A DNA stretch of 64,000 bases from Noviherbaspirillum aridicola. Lineage in GTDB: Bacteria; Pseudomonadota; Gammaproteobacteria; Burkholderiales; Burkholderiaceae_D. The stretch lies in the NCBI RefSeq assembly GCF_019656455.1, contig NZ_BPMK01000021.1, forward strand, positions 1 to 64,000. Reading direction: 5' to 3'. Of this stretch, positions 54,686 to 64,000 are shown in pieces; the stretch's first letter is position 1, and each line of letters starts with the position of its first letter. The notes under the pieces are model-generated. The model was not told where the DNA came from. It ran no database searches and worked only from the letters and a program-made list of their open reading frames with translations. A program made the translations under genes and the position numbers.

Positions 54686-57600
54686 TCATGGCTTGCCGGC
54701 GGCGCCATCCGGGTCCGTGCGCAGCTCATAGGACAGCTGCAGGACGGCCGGCACGCCGGCGGACAGCGTGCCGGAAGCCTGCGCCACTGCCGCCGGCGCG
54801 GCCGTCGCAGGCGCGGCGGGTGAGGCGTCGCCGGCGAAGTAGGCCCAGGCACCGGCGAGTGCCATGCCGCCTGCGAGCGTGGCACCGCCGAGCGCGGCGG
54901 CGATGCTGACGCGGCGGCGTCGCGGCGCGGACAGCGGCGATTCGGCCAGGACGGCTTCCGCGCGTTCGCGCCACTGGCCGGCCTGGTCGCCTTCCGCGCT
55001 CAGGCGTCCGATCAGGTCCGACGCCAGGGCCTGCGCCTGTTCCCGCTCCTGTTCGCAGCGCTCGCGCAGGCGGTCGGCCTGGCGGGCGCTCTCGCGCGCA
55101 TATTCCTGCTGCCGGCGCGCTGCCTCGAGGGCCAGCTTTTCCGCTTCGGCGCAGGCCTGCTGCTCCGCGCGGGCTTCGGTTTCGGCCTTCAGGCGCAGCT
55201 CTGCCAGCCGCGCGGTTTCGATGGCGGCGTGGGCGCGCAGCTCGGCCTCGGCGCGGGCCTGTTCTTCCTTCTCCAGCTGTTCGCGGATGGCTTCCAGCAG
55301 CTGCTGTTCCGCGCGGGCGCGGGCGCTTTCCACGCGCGCCAGTTCGGTCGCTTCGCGTGCGCGCGCCTCGGCCGCGGCGGCGGCGTCGGCCTGTGCCCTC
55401 GCCTGCTGCTCGGCCTGTTCGAGAAAGCGCTGTTCGAGTGCGAGCCGCGCCTCGGCCGCCAGGCGTGCCTGACAGGCGGCCTGTTCGCGCGCCCGGGTGA
55501 CGCCGGCCTGCGCTTCCTCGGCGGCGGCACGCGCACGCGCCTCGTCGAGCGCACGCTGTTCGGCGGCGAGCGCGGCGTCGGCGGCGCGCTGTGCCGCCTG
55601 CTCCGCCGCGCAGCGCTCCTGCTCGACACGCAGCTTGTCGCGTACGGCGGCCAGCGCCTGCTGTTCGGCATCGGCGCGCTGTCTTTCTGCGCTGGCCAGC
55701 TGCACCGCGTCGCGCGCGCGTGCAATCGCGGCTCCCGCTGTCCGGCGCTGGGCATCGGCCTGCTCGCGCGCCTTGGCGAGCAGCGTCTGCTCGGCGTCGC
55801 GGCTGGCCTCGATGGCGGCGCGGGCGTCGCGCTCAGCCGTTTCCTTTTCCTGGGCCAGGCGCGCCTGAGCCTGCTCGGCGGCGAGCCTTGCCTCCGCTTC
55901 CCGGCGCGCCGCGGTTTCACTTGCGAGTTTCTGCTCGATCGCGGCCAGTGCCTGCTGTTCGGCGGCGGCGCGCTCGCGCTCCGCCTTCGCCAGCGCGAGC
56001 GCCTCGCGGACTTTCTTCATCACGGCGGCGGCGGCCTGGCGTTCGAACTGGGCGCGCTCGGCGGCCGCGGCGGCGAGCTGCTGCTCCGACCTGAGCTGCG
56101 CGGCGATGGCGGCGTTTGCCACGCGCTCGGCCTGCTCGCGCGCCTGCAATGCCTGCGCGTGTTCCTGTTCGGCGCGGGCGCGTGCTTCGGCTTCCTCGCG
56201 CGCGGCCTGCTCGGCGGCCAGCTGGACGCGCACGGCTTCCAGCGCCTGTCGTTCAGCCTCGGCGCGGCGCTGTTCGGCGCGCGCCAGCGCTTCCGCCTGG
56301 CTCGCCCTGGCTTCCGCCGCCTCGGCGGCGCGGCGCGCGGCGTCGGCCAGCGCCGCGGCCTGGCTGGCTTCCTGCTGCGCGGCGTCGCGCGCGGCCTCGG
56401 CTGCCTGGCTGGCGGCTTGTTCGGCCGCTTCACGCTGGCGGATCAGCTCGGCTTGCTGCGCTTCGGCGGCGGCGCGCGCCGCGGCATAGTCGCGGGTGGC
56501 CTGGGCGGCGGCGCGGCGGGCTTCGATTGCGGCCAGTGCCTGCTGTTCAGCCGCCACCCTTTCCTCTTCGGTCCTGGCCAGGGCCTCGGCTTCCCGGGCG
56601 CGGCGCGCTGCCAGCCCGGCGGCCTCGCGCTGCAGGCGGGCCTGTTGTTCGGCGTGCGCGAGCTGTTCCCGCTCGGCGGCGGCGCGCCGTTCGGCGACTT
56701 CGCGCAGCGATGCTTCCTCGGCCGCCCGCGCGCGCAGCAGGCGCTGCTGTTCGTTTTCGGCCAGCGTGCGGGCTTCGGCCTGCTGTTGCAGCGCAAGCTC
56801 GGCGTCGCGCTTTTGCTGCTCGGCCTGCAGGGCGGCCTGTTCGGCGGCGGCACGCTCGCGCTCGATGCGCGTCCGCTCGGTGGCTTCGCGCGCCTTTTGC
56901 AGGGCGGCCTGCGCGGCCTGGCGCTGCAGCAGGATCTCCGCCTGTGCCTGTTCCGCGGCGTGGCGGGCGGCGGTGGCTTCGGCTTCCTTCGCGGCGCGTA
57001 GTGCGCGCTCGGATTCTTCCCTGGCGCGCAGGGCCTCGGCGTGCTCCCGGTCGGCCTCGGCCCGGGCGCGGGATTCGGCAACGGCGGCCTTGCCCGCTTC
57101 CAGCTTCCGGCGCGCCTCGGCGAGTGCCTGGCGCGCGGCGTCGGCGCGCTGGCGCTCGACCGCCACTTTTTCCTGCAAGGCGGCGAGCGCGGCCTGCTCA
57201 TCGTCGGCGCGCTGGCGTTCGAGCCGGGCCAGTTCCACGGCTTCCCTGGCTTTCTGCACGGCGGCCTCGGCGGCCTGGCGCCGGGCGTCCGCGCGTTCGA
57301 TCGCCTTCCGCAGGGCCACGCGGGCGGCGGCGCATTCTTCTTCCCGCGCCTGCCGGGCCAGCGCTTCGGCCTGCGCCTGCTCGCGCAGGAGGCCGGCATG
57401 TTCCTGTTCGGCCGCCTGGCGTGCGCGGGCGGCGGCGATCGCCGCTTCTTCCGCGCGCAGCTTGTCCTGCAGCGCGGCAACGGCCTGCTGCTCGGCTTCG
57501 GCGCGTTCACGCTCGGCGCGCGCATGTTCGGTTGCCTCGCGCGCCCTGAGCGCGGCGAGTTCGGCGGCCTGGCGCTGCAGTTCCGCATGCTCGGTGGCGC

Positions 57601-58915
57601 GGACGAACGCCTCCTGTTCGGCGGCCGCCTGCTCGGCGGCGAGGCGGGCCGCCGCCTGTTCCATTTCGACACGCTTCTCCGCCAGTGCGCGGGCGCGCTG
57701 CTCTTCCTCGATGCGCTCGCGGGCAGTGCGGGCCACGGCCTGCTCGGCGGCGGACCGTTGCGCGGCTTCCTGCGCGGCGCGGGCTTCGAGCGCCGCGCGT
57801 TCGCGTGCCTGCTGTTCGGCCTGGTGTTCGGCTTCGACACGGGACAGCGCCAGGGCCTGCAACTCGCGCTCGGTCTGGATGCGTGCCTCGGTGGCGGCGT
57901 GTATCTGCTGCTCGGCCTCGCGGCGGGCAGTCGCCGCGGCGGCGGCCACGGACTCGGCGTGTTGCCGGCGGGCCGCCGCTTCCTGCATCTCGGCCTCGGC
58001 CTGCAGGCGCAGCTTGAGCGACTCGGCGGTGCGCTGTTCGAGCGCGATGCGTGCCTGTGCGGCTTCTTCCTTTTCCTGTTCGATCAGGGCGCGGGCGCGC
58101 GCCTCTTCGCGCGCGCGCACTTCCGCCGGCGCGCGGGACAGCGCGGCCTGCAGGGCCATGGTTTCGGCGCGCTCGCGTTCGCGCGCAAGCTCGAGCGCCT
58201 CGCGCCGCGCATCGGCCAGCATTTCCGCGGACTGGCGCGCCTCTTTCTCGCGCCGTTCCTGCTCGCGCGCGAGGGCGGCCATCCGGGCTTCCGCGCGGGC
58301 GCGGGCTTCGGCTTCCTGGCGCGCGGCTTCGCTGGCGGCGACGCGCTGTGCGGCCTGCCAGCGGGCCAGTTCGGTTTCCTGCGCCAGTTCTTCGGCGGCG
58401 GCCCGGGCACGGGAGGCGAGTTCGTTTTCGGCGGCCAGCTTTTCCTCGGCGCGCAGGCGGGCTTCCTGCTCCAGGCGCGAGCGTTCTTCGGCGCTGCGGC
58501 GGGCCTCGGCTTCCGCTTCGGCGCGAGCCTTGAGTTCGTTGATTTCGCGCTGGATGGCCGCGGCGCGGGCCTCGCTCGCCTCGCGCGCCTCGCGCTCGGC
58601 TTCCAGCCTGGCGCGGCTGGCCGCAATCGCTTCTTCCGCGGCCCGGGCGTTCTGGTAGGCCTCGGCGGCGGCGGCGGCTTCAAGCCGCGCCTTGTCTTCG
58701 GCCAGCGCCCTCGCGCGGGCCTCGGCGTGCGCGCGGTTCTCGGCGGCTACCGTGGCGCGGGCTTCGGCTTCGACCCGGGCAATGGCTTCACGAATCGCCT
58801 TGAGGTCGATCGCGCCGGCGCGGGAAGCGGGCGAGCCGGCGGCGGCGATATCGTCCTCCTCGAGGGTGGAGATCGCGGCCTGGCTCGGGGTTGTCGGCGC
58901 CTGCTTGTTGTTCAT
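54686..58915 (-). CDS. Giant Ala/Glu/Arg-rich coiled-coil protein with 98-residue repeat
   Basis: The 1409-residue protein is helical almost throughout, dominated by Ala, Glu, Arg and Gln. From residue 457 an anchor of the form (R/K)AREA-ELAR-ERERA-AEQQALAA recurs at 457, 555, 674, 772, 870, 968, 1066 and 1185, giving spacings of 98 or 119 residues, i.e. 14 heptads with an occasional three-heptad insertion. A single membrane helix is near the C-terminus (about 1336-1360, after the basic RRRRVS), with a 49-residue tail beyond it. So the coil should be cytosolic and the tail periplasmic. GGGAGCG precedes the ATG. It lies 214 bp upstream of the TPR gene on the same strand. Function unknown; a long structural rod or spacer is likely. 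Confidence 0.85.
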   Translation of the reverse strand: MNNKQAPTTPSQAAISTLEEDDIAAAGSPASRAGAIDLKAIREAIARVEAEARATVAAENRAHAEARARALAEDKARLEAAAAAEAYQNARAAEEAIAASRARLEAEREAREASEARAAAIQREINELKARAEAEAEARRSAEERSRLEQEARLRAEEKLAAENELASRARAAAEELAQETELARWQAAQRVAASEAARQEAEARARAEARMAALAREQERREKEARQSAEMLADARREALELARERERAETMALQAALSRAPAEVRAREEARARALIEQEKEEAAQARIALEQRTAESLKLRLQAEAEMQEAAARRQHAESVAAAAATARREAEQQIHAATEARIQTERELQALALSRVEAEHQAEQQARERAALEARAAQEAAQRSAAEQAVARTARERIEEEQRARALAEKRVEMEQAAARLAAEQAAAEQEAFVRATEHAELQRQAAELAALRAREATEHARAERERAEAEQQAVAALQDKLRAEEAAIAAARARQAAEQEHAGLLREQAQAEALARQAREEECAAARVALRKAIERADARRQAAEAAVQKAREAVELARLERQRADDEQAALAALQEKVAVERQRADAARQALAEARRKLEAGKAAVAESRARAEADREHAEALRAREESERALRAAKEAEATAARHAAEQAQAEILLQRQAAQAALQKAREATERTRIERERAAAEQAALQAEQQKRDAELALQQQAEARTLAENEQQRLLRARAAEEASLREVAERRAAAEREQLAHAEQQARLQREAAGLAARRAREAEALARTEEERVAAEQQALAAIEARRAAAQATRDYAAARAAAEAQQAELIRQREAAEQAASQAAEAARDAAQQEASQAAALADAARRAAEAAEARASQAEALARAEQRRAEAERQALEAVRVQLAAEQAAREEAEARARAEQEHAQALQAREQAERVANAAIAAQLRSEQQLAAAAAERAQFERQAAAAVMKKVREALALAKAERERAAAEQQALAAIEQKLASETAARREAEARLAAEQAQARLAQEKETAERDARAAIEASRDAEQTLLAKAREQADAQRRTAGAAIARARDAVQLASAERQRADAEQQALAAVRDKLRVEQERCAAEQAAQRAADAALAAEQRALDEARARAAAEEAQAGVTRAREQAACQARLAAEARLALEQRFLEQAEQQARAQADAAAAAEARAREATELARVESARARAEQQLLEAIREQLEKEEQARAEAELRAHAAIETARLAELRLKAETEARAEQQACAEAEKLALEAARRQQEYARESARQADRLRERCEQEREQAQALASDLIGRLSAEGDQAGQWRERAEAVLAESPLSAPRRRRVSIAAALGGATLAGGMALAGAWAYFAGDASPAAPATAAPAAVAQASGTLSAGVPAVLQLSYELRTDPDGAAGKP

Positions 58916-59141
58916 TTTTTTCGCTCCCGCTGAATGGGCCGGCGCTGAGTCCAGTACGCGGGCCGGCATGACATACCATGAATTATCCCCGGCCGGGGTC
59001 CCGCGGCAGGCGACGAACAGCGGGCGGAATCCGGTTTACTTCCCTGTTATGCAACTGCCCCGGCACCCCTGCCCTGCGGACGCAAAAAGGGCTACAGTGA
59101 CGGCCGGATTGCACAACACGACACATTGCAGGATCGAGCAC

Positions 59142-59894
59142 ATGGATTCACGACCCGCTTCTCCCCGCCTGCGCCTGCTGATCGCGGACGACAATGCGGT
59201 CAGCAGGATGATCGCCGCCGGGCTGGCGGAAAAGCTCGGCCATGCGGCCGACATGGCGGCCGATGGTGAACAGGCGCTGCGCATGCTGGCCGAGCGTCAC
59301 TACGACCTGGTGCTGATGGATTGCGAAATGCCGCGCCTCGATGGTTATGCGGCGACCCGGCGACTGCGGGCGCTGGAGGGCAATATGCGTCACACGCCGG
59401 TCGTCGCGCTAACCGCCGCGCTCGGCGAGGAAGAGCGCCTGTCCTGCCTCGAGGCAGGCATGGACGATTTCCTCTGCAAGCCATTGAGCCTGACCGGCCT
59501 GGAAGAGGTACTGGCGCGACGCAGCCCTGCGGCGGCCGACACCCGCGGGACGAGCGAGACCGACGGACTGGAAGCGGTGGCGCGCCATCTCGGCAACCGC
59601 CATCCGGAGCTGGCGACGCTCTGGCTGGACGACTGTCCGCACCGGCTCGACGCGCTGCGCAGCGCCGTGGCTGACGGCGATGTCATGGGCGCGGCGAGGG
59701 CGGCGCACGCGCTCGCCGGCGCCTGTGCGTCCATCGGCGCGCGGGAGGTGTCGGCGCAGTGCCAGGAGATGGAGCGGCAAGCGCGCGGCGGGCACGCGGC
59801 CGGCCTCGCCGACCGGCTTGCCCGGATCGAAGCGGGCTGCGCCGAGGTCGCCGCCCGCCTGCGGCAAATGCTTCAGTCGTCCGTCCAGTCGTAG
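59142..59894 (+). CDS. Response regulator with C-terminal HPt domain
   Basis: The 250-residue protein has a receiver domain (about 10-130) with the acidic pair IADDN, phospho-Asp in [13 protein letters not shown], and the Lys in FLCKPLSL. The C-terminal part (about 150-245) resembles an HPt four-helix bundle with [14 protein letters not shown] in the position of the phospho-His motif. There is no output domain, so it probably passes phosphate on to another protein. No histidine kinase is adjacent. It is divergent from the coiled-coil gene (226-bp gap) and its last 22 bases overlap the convergent astB 3' end. Confidence 0.88.
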   Translation: MDSRPASPRLRLLIADDNAVSRMIAAGLAEKLGHAADMAADGEQALRMLAERHYDLVLMDCEMPRLDGYAATRRLRALEGNMRHTPVVALTAALGEEERLSCLEAGMDDFLCKPLSLTGLEEVLARRSPAAADTRGTSETDGLEAVARHLGNRHPELATLWLDDCPHRLDALRSAVADGDVMGAARAAHALAGACASIGAREVSAQCQEMERQARGGHAAGLADRLARIEAGCAEVAARLRQMLQSSVQS

Positions 59895-61222
59895 AGTCCG
59901 GGCAGGCCGAGGATGCTTTCGAGCGCTTCGAGCGCCGCCCTCACCTCCAGCGCCAGCTGCGGATCGGCCAGGTCATCGGGCAGCAGCCGGTCGCGGTAAT
60001 GCCTTTCCACCCATTGCACGAGACGCGCGTAGAGCGGCTCGTTCATCAGCACGCCGGGGTGAACCCGGCCGGCGTCTTCCCCGTTGAGTGCCACGCGCAG
60101 CCGCAGGCAGGCAGGGCCGCCGCCATTGCGCATGCTCTGCCGCAGGTCGAAGTCGAGCAGCTCCACGATCGGCCCGCCGTTTCCGACGGCGGCCTCGAGG
60201 TAGCGCGAGACCGCCTGGTTTTCACGGCACTCGCGCGGCACGAGCAGGATGAAACCGCCGCCCGGCGCATCGAGCAGCTGACTGTTGAACAGATAGCTCT
60301 GCACCGCGTCGCGCACCGGCACCTGGCCCGCGTCGACGCGCACCGCCTGCAGGTCGACGCCGAGCCCGGCGAGCCGGCTGCGCAGGGTCGACAGGACGTT
60401 CGCCTCGTCGACGAAGGCATGCTGGTGATAGAACAGGACATGGCGGCTGCCGACGGCAATCACGTCATTGTGGAAGACGCCCTGGTCGATGGCGGCCGGA
60501 TCCTGCTGCACATGCAGGACGCGCTCCGGCGCCAGACCGTGCAGGCGCGCCACCGCCTCGCCCGCTTCCCGCGTCTGCCGCGCCGGATAGCGACGCGGCG
60601 CGGCCAGAGAGGGATCGAACTCGGCGCGTCCGTGCACGAACATCTCCAGCCCCGGCAGCCCGTGATCCGCGCAGAAGCGGGTATGATTGGCCGCGCCCTC
60701 ATCCGCGAACGCCGGCGTGGACGGCAGCGCGTCATGCACGCAGAACCGGCTCTCGTCGTGGAAGATCGCGCGCAGGCTGCGGGCGGTCTGCCGCTGCTCC
60801 TGCGAGCGGTGCAGCTTGTTGTTGAGATTGGCGACGGTGAAATGGGTGCGGCCGTCGGCGGTGTCCGGCGCGGGGCTGACGGTGGCCGCATTGGCGGTCC
60901 ACATCGGCGACGCCGACCATGCGGCGGCGAGTATCACCGGCGCTTCGGCCGCGGCGCGCGCGAGGATCTGCGCGGGCGTGCCGCGAAAACCGATGCGCCT
61001 GAGCAGGGCGAAATCGGGGCGCGGCTGCGGCGGCAGCAAACCCTGTCCGAAGCCGCGCGCCGCCAGCGCGCGCATCTTCGCCAGGCCCTGCAGCGCGGCC
61101 TCGCGCGGATTGGAAGCCTGGCGCAGATTGCTGGACGAGGCCACGTTGCCGAAGGATAGCCCGGCATAGTTGTGCGAGGGGCCGACCAGGCCGTCGAAGT
61201 TGTATTCCCGTGTGCTGTCCAT
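59873..61222 (-). CDS. astB: N-succinylarginine dihydrolase
   Basis: The 449-residue hydrolase removes ammonia and CO2 from N2-succinylarginine, step two of the arginine succinyltransferase pathway. It starts [20 protein letters not shown], and shows [43 protein letters not shown] and [15 protein letters not shown], the family motifs with catalytic Glu/His/Cys regions. AAGGAG supports the start at 61222. It is 29 bp after aruG. Confidence 0.96.
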   Translation of the reverse strand: MDSTREYNFDGLVGPSHNYAGLSFGNVASSSNLRQASNPREAALQGLAKMRALAARGFGQGLLPPQPRPDFALLRRIGFRGTPAQILARAAAEAPVILAAAWSASPMWTANAATVSPAPDTADGRTHFTVANLNNKLHRSQEQRQTARSLRAIFHDESRFCVHDALPSTPAFADEGAANHTRFCADHGLPGLEMFVHGRAEFDPSLAAPRRYPARQTREAGEAVARLHGLAPERVLHVQQDPAAIDQGVFHNDVIAVGSRHVLFYHQHAFVDEANVLSTLRSRLAGLGVDLQAVRVDAGQVPVRDAVQSYLFNSQLLDAPGGGFILLVPRECRENQAVSRYLEAAVGNGGPIVELLDFDLRQSMRNGGGPACLRLRVALNGEDAGRVHPGVLMNEPLYARLVQWVERHYRDRLLPDDLADPQLALEVRAALEALESILGLPGLYDWTDD

Positions 61223-61251
61223 CGAAGCTCCTTGAATGCGGCACGCTGCTC

Positions 61252-62295
61252 CTAGCGCGGCCCGTACTGCGGCCGGCGCGGAACGAGCTGCATCGCGCGC
61301 ACCGGATCGCCGCGTCGGCAGTGCAGCAGATCCCGTTCCTGCGGGGGCAGTTCGATGCGGCCGCGGTTGGGATGGGCGGTGGTGGCGATGACCCTGAAAT
61401 CGGGCAGGCCGAGGCGCGCCACCATCCACAGATCCTCCGACTGCGCCGCGGCGCGCGCATCGTCGACGATGGCCAGCTCGCTCTCGCGCAGCGCCCGCAG
61501 CTCGCTGACCCGCGCCTGCAGCGTCGGACCGGCGTCGAAGATGTCGACATAGCCTTCGAAGTGCATGCCCTCCTGCTCCAGCAGCCGCTGCGCCGGCGCG
61601 GTATCTCGATGCACCTGGCCGATGACTTCCTGCGCCGCGCCCGTCAGGTAGGCGACATACAGCGGATGGCGCGGCATCAGCTCGGCGATGAAGGATTTCT
61701 TGCCGAGGCTGGTCAGGTCGTCGGCGCGACTGAAATCCATGCGGAAGAAATGCTGGCCCAGGCTGTCCCAGAAAGGCGAGCGTCCCGCTTCATCCTGGTA
61801 GCCGCGCATCTCCGCGATCAGCCGCTCGGGAAACAGGTGCGGAAACTGTGCGATGAACAGGAAGCGGCTGCGCGACAGCAGCTTGCCGTGATGTCCCCTG
61901 CGATAGTCCGGGTGCAGGAACAGCGAACACAGCTCGGCGCTGCCGGTGAGGTCGTTCGACAGGTACAGCGTGTCGAGCTGCGAGAAAACCCCGAGCTCCT
62001 TGCTGGAGTGGACCAGGGTGCCGATGCGGTAGTTGTAGAACGGCTCGTGGAGACCGACTGCGGCCCTGACCGCGCAGGCGCCGACGATCGCTCCCCGCTC
62101 GCTGTCTTCCATTACGAACAGGTAATCGCGCTCGGTCGGGTCGATCTGCTCGGCGAAGGATGCGCAGGCTATTTCCACCCGCGCGCCGAGGGCGCGCCGG
62201 TCCGGCTTGAGCGTGGTCATGCCGGGGCCGACCAGCTGCGCCAGGGCCAGCAGGCCGTCGATGTCGGATTCGGCAATGGCGCGAATGATCAGCAT
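61252..62295 (-). CDS. aruG: Arginine N-succinyltransferase, beta subunit
   Basis: The 347-residue acyltransferase transfers succinyl-CoA to arginine (and ornithine). It begins [16 protein letters not shown] and contains [46 protein letters not shown] and [21 protein letters not shown], all typical of AstA/AruG. It pairs with the upstream AruF subunit, as in Pseudomonas, and lies seven bases after it. Confidence 0.95.
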   Translation of the reverse strand: MLIIRAIAESDIDGLLALAQLVGPGMTTLKPDRRALGARVEIACASFAEQIDPTERDYLFVMEDSERGAIVGACAVRAAVGLHEPFYNYRIGTLVHSSKELGVFSQLDTLYLSNDLTGSAELCSLFLHPDYRRGHHGKLLSRSRFLFIAQFPHLFPERLIAEMRGYQDEAGRSPFWDSLGQHFFRMDFSRADDLTSLGKKSFIAELMPRHPLYVAYLTGAAQEVIGQVHRDTAPAQRLLEQEGMHFEGYVDIFDAGPTLQARVSELRALRESELAIVDDARAAAQSEDLWMVARLGLPDFRVIATTAHPNRGRIELPPQERDLLHCRRGDPVRAMQLVPRRPQYGPR

Positions 62296-62302
62296 CCGGA
62301 CC

Positions 62303-63325
62303 TCACAGTTTCAGGCACAGCACATGCTCGCCCGGCGCGACGTCCAGCGCGCGCAGCGCATCCTGATCGAGCGCCACGCCGTCGGACCGCCCCGACACTT
62401 CGCATCGGGTAGCCACCGCCCGAAAGCGCTCCGCCCGCAACGGCGCCACCAGGTGCAAGGGCGCGCTGTCGGGAATGGCGCCCGCCGCGGCGGCGCTCGC
62501 CCGCTTGCGCCTGCTGCGCGAAAAGGCATTGAGTGCCTTGCGCGGCGCCTGCAGCACCGGCCCGCCGTCGAACACGTCGAGGTAGACATCCGCCTCGAAG
62601 CCCTCCGCGCGCAGGAGATCGTATGCCTCGCGCGCGGCGCCATGCACCTGGCCCATCGCCTGCTGGGCCGCCGGGGACAGCAGCGGCACATAGACCGGAT
62701 AGTGCGGCATCAGCTCGACGATGAAGCTCCGGTTGCGGGCGCCGCCGACCAGGCGTTCGGCCATCTGAAAATCCATCTGGAAGAACTTGCGGCCCAGCGC
62801 TTCCCAGAACGGCGAGCGGCCTTCGGCATCGAGCTGGCCCGAGATCGCGGCGAAGAACTTGCCGGCAAAACGGTGCGGAGACGCGGCCGCGAACAGCAGC
62901 CGCGCGCGCGACAGCAGCGCCGCCTCGGTCCTGCCGCCGCGCGCCAGGTGAAAGCCCGACAGCTGGCTGCAGTTGGTCAGGTCGGAACAGAGGCTCAGCG
63001 CGTGCACGTTGTGACTGATGCCGAGATCGTGCGAGACCTGGGCCAGCACGTCCCTGCGGAATGCGTAGTAGGCGCCGCGCGCGCCGGCGGTGGCGGTGAG
63101 CGCGGCGGTGCCTGCGAGGTTCCCGTCCTCCGCCGTCAGCACGAACAGATAGGACTCGTCCGACGGCGCGCGGGGCGAGGCGGCAAATGCCGCCGCCGAG
63201 CGTTCGACGGCGTCTTCGATCGCCTGCCGGCTGCGGGGCAAGGTGTGCACCACCGGCACCGGTTCGGCGACGAGTTGCTCGAACGCGGGTATGTCCCCGC
63301 TTTCCACCGGCCTCACCACGAACAT
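62303..63325 (-). CDS. aruF: Arginine/ornithine N-succinyltransferase, alpha subunit
   Basis: The 340-residue protein is a paralogue of aruG: MFVVRPVESGDIPAFEQL, SLCSDLTNCSQLSGFHLARG, EGRSPFWEALGRKFFQMDF and FDGGPVLQAPRKALNAF match the same layout. The region that in AruG reads [10 protein letters not shown] is here less conserved (LARGGRTEAA). Two subunits form a heteromer in Pseudomonas aeruginosa. GGGGGAGG supports the ATG. Confidence 0.93.
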   Translation of the reverse strand: MFVVRPVESGDIPAFEQLVAEPVPVVHTLPRSRQAIEDAVERSAAAFAASPRAPSDESYLFVLTAEDGNLAGTAALTATAGARGAYYAFRRDVLAQVSHDLGISHNVHALSLCSDLTNCSQLSGFHLARGGRTEAALLSRARLLFAAASPHRFAGKFFAAISGQLDAEGRSPFWEALGRKFFQMDFQMAERLVGGARNRSFIVELMPHYPVYVPLLSPAAQQAMGQVHGAAREAYDLLRAEGFEADVYLDVFDGGPVLQAPRKALNAFSRSRRKRASAAAAGAIPDSAPLHLVAPLRAERFRAVATRCEVSGRSDGVALDQDALRALDVAPGEHVLCLKL

Positions 63326-63434
63326 GCCTCCCCCCTTTCACGCCGCGACCGGCCCGGCCGCCCCTGTTCTGGACATCCTCCCGCAGCCCCGGTTCCTTGC
63401 GCCGCCGCCCTGCTTGCGCTGCGGCATGCACGCC

Positions 63435-64000
63435 TCAGATGCTGAAACGCACGCCCTGCGCAAGCGGCAGCTCGCTGCTGTAGTTGATGGTATTGGTCGC
63501 GCGCCGCATGTAATTCTTCCAGGCGTCCGAGCCCGCCTCCCTGCCGCCCCCGGTATCCTTCTCCCCGCCGAAGGCGCCGCCGATCTCGGCGCCGCTCGGA
63601 CCGATGTTGACGTTGGCGATGCCGCAGTCGCTGCCCGCCGGCGACAGGAACAGCTCCGCCTCGCGCAGGTCGTTGCTGAAGATGCTCGACGCCAGTCCCT
63701 GCGGCACCGCGTTGTTCCAGGCGATCGCCTGTTCCAGCGTCTGATAGCGCAGCAGGTAGAGAATCGGCGCAAAGGTCTCTTCCTGCACCACGCCGCCCTG
63801 CGCAGGCATCTCGACCAGCGCCGGGCGCGCGTAAAAGCCGCCGTCGCAGCCCTCTACCGGCACCCGCTCGCCGCCGTGCACCCGCCCTCCCTCGGCCTGC
63901 GCGCGCCGCAACGCATCCTGCATGACGGTCCATGCGTGTTCGTCGATCAGGGGGCCGACGAGCGTGCCCGCGTCCAGCGGATTGCCGACCGCGAGCGAGC
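63435..64000 (-). CDS. ALDH7/antiquitin-type aldehyde dehydrogenase, C-terminal part
   Basis: The last 188 residues of an aldehyde dehydrogenase run off the window edge. [39 protein letters not shown], and the end [29 protein letters not shown] and [12 protein letters not shown] are characteristic of the ALDH7 family (alpha-aminoadipic semialdehyde / piperideine-6-carboxylate dehydrogenase) and unlike AstD/AruD. The catalytic Cys lies outside the window. It is 109 bp upstream of aruF on the same strand. Confidence 0.9.
   Translation of the reverse strand, partial: SLAVGNPLDAGTLVGPLIDEHAWTVMQDALRRAQAEGGRVHGGERVPVEGCDGGFYARPALVEMPAQGGVVQEETFAPILYLLRYQTLEQAIAWNNAVPQGLASSIFSNDLREAELFLSPAGSDCGIANVNIGPSGAEIGGAFGGEKDTGGGREAGSDAWKNYMRRATNTINYSSELPLAQGVRFSI

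Noticed and set aside
54864-58933. Very long plus-strand frames (up to 720 codons) opposite the coiled-coil gene
   Set aside because: They are Ala/Ser/Arg or Gly/Leu/Phe-rich translations caused by the repetitive high-GC codons of the true gene; the minus-strand protein has a ribosome site, heptads and a membrane anchor.
1-64000. CRISPR arrays, rRNA genes, prophage or replication origin
   Set aside because: No regularly spaced repeats of CRISPR length, no rRNA sequence, no phage structural genes and no DnaA-box cluster were noticed.

Overview
The window is high-GC chromosomal DNA from a betaproteobacterium, most likely of the Burkholderiales; Oxalobacteraceae is my best guess, but no rRNA is present to prove it. 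The evidence is the combination of an Entner-Doudoroff block with a HexR regulator, an AruF/AruG-type arginine succinyltransferase, a FlhD homologue, the dnaX-ybaB-recR cluster, the ribBA-ribH-nusB cluster and a complete ybgC-tolQRAB-pal-cpoB cluster.

Layout. 0-5.8 kb: the right end of an IS481-family element abuts a tripartite RND efflux operon (outer-membrane lipoprotein, adaptor, permease, all minus strand). 5.9-13.1 kb: central carbon genes, rpiA, eda and edd on minus, divergent from pgi-hexR-tal on plus, with HexR-type operators in the divergent gap. 13.1-16.5 kb: small stress and transport genes (PaiB-like, OsmC-like, HupE/UreJ-like), a 30-residue membrane peptide and a CaiB/BaiF CoA-transferase. 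16.4-24.1 kb: recR-ybaB-dnaX (dnaX has an A9 slippery run followed at once by a -1-frame stop), aidB, 4.5S RNA, ubiD and a lytic transglycosylase. 24.1-29.4 kb: aminotransferase, nusB, ribH, ribBA, ribE, ribD. 29.4-32.5 kb: five type IV pilus minor pilin genes, with no pilY1. 32.6-34.8 kb: nrdR, then glyA behind a ZTP (pfl) riboswitch. 34.8-40.9 kb: a short-chain dehydrogenase, the Tol-Pal cluster and tRNA-Lys(UUU).

41-59 kb is an accessory-looking block. It holds two tandem paralogous ankyrin proteins of 1207 and 1062 residues that share N- and C-terminal regions I do not recognise. Next come a C-terminally anchored protein of unknown function, a FlhD without FlhC, a MazE/MazF module and a single-pass Ala/Pro-rich protein with four C-terminal cysteines. 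Last are a YkuD L,D-transpeptidase with a partner TPR protein (both ending in an NTF2/Cds6-like domain), and a 1409-residue Ala/Glu/Arg-rich coiled-coil protein with a 98-residue repeat and a C-terminal membrane anchor.

59-64 kb: a response regulator-HPt protein converges on arginine succinyltransferase pathway genes (astB, aruG, aruF), preceded by a truncated ALDH7/antiquitin-type dehydrogenase that runs off the window.

The most promising candidates for undescribed biology are the tandem ankyrin pair, the MazEF-FlhD-anchored-protein locus, and the giant 98-residue-repeat coiled coil next to the transpeptidase pair.
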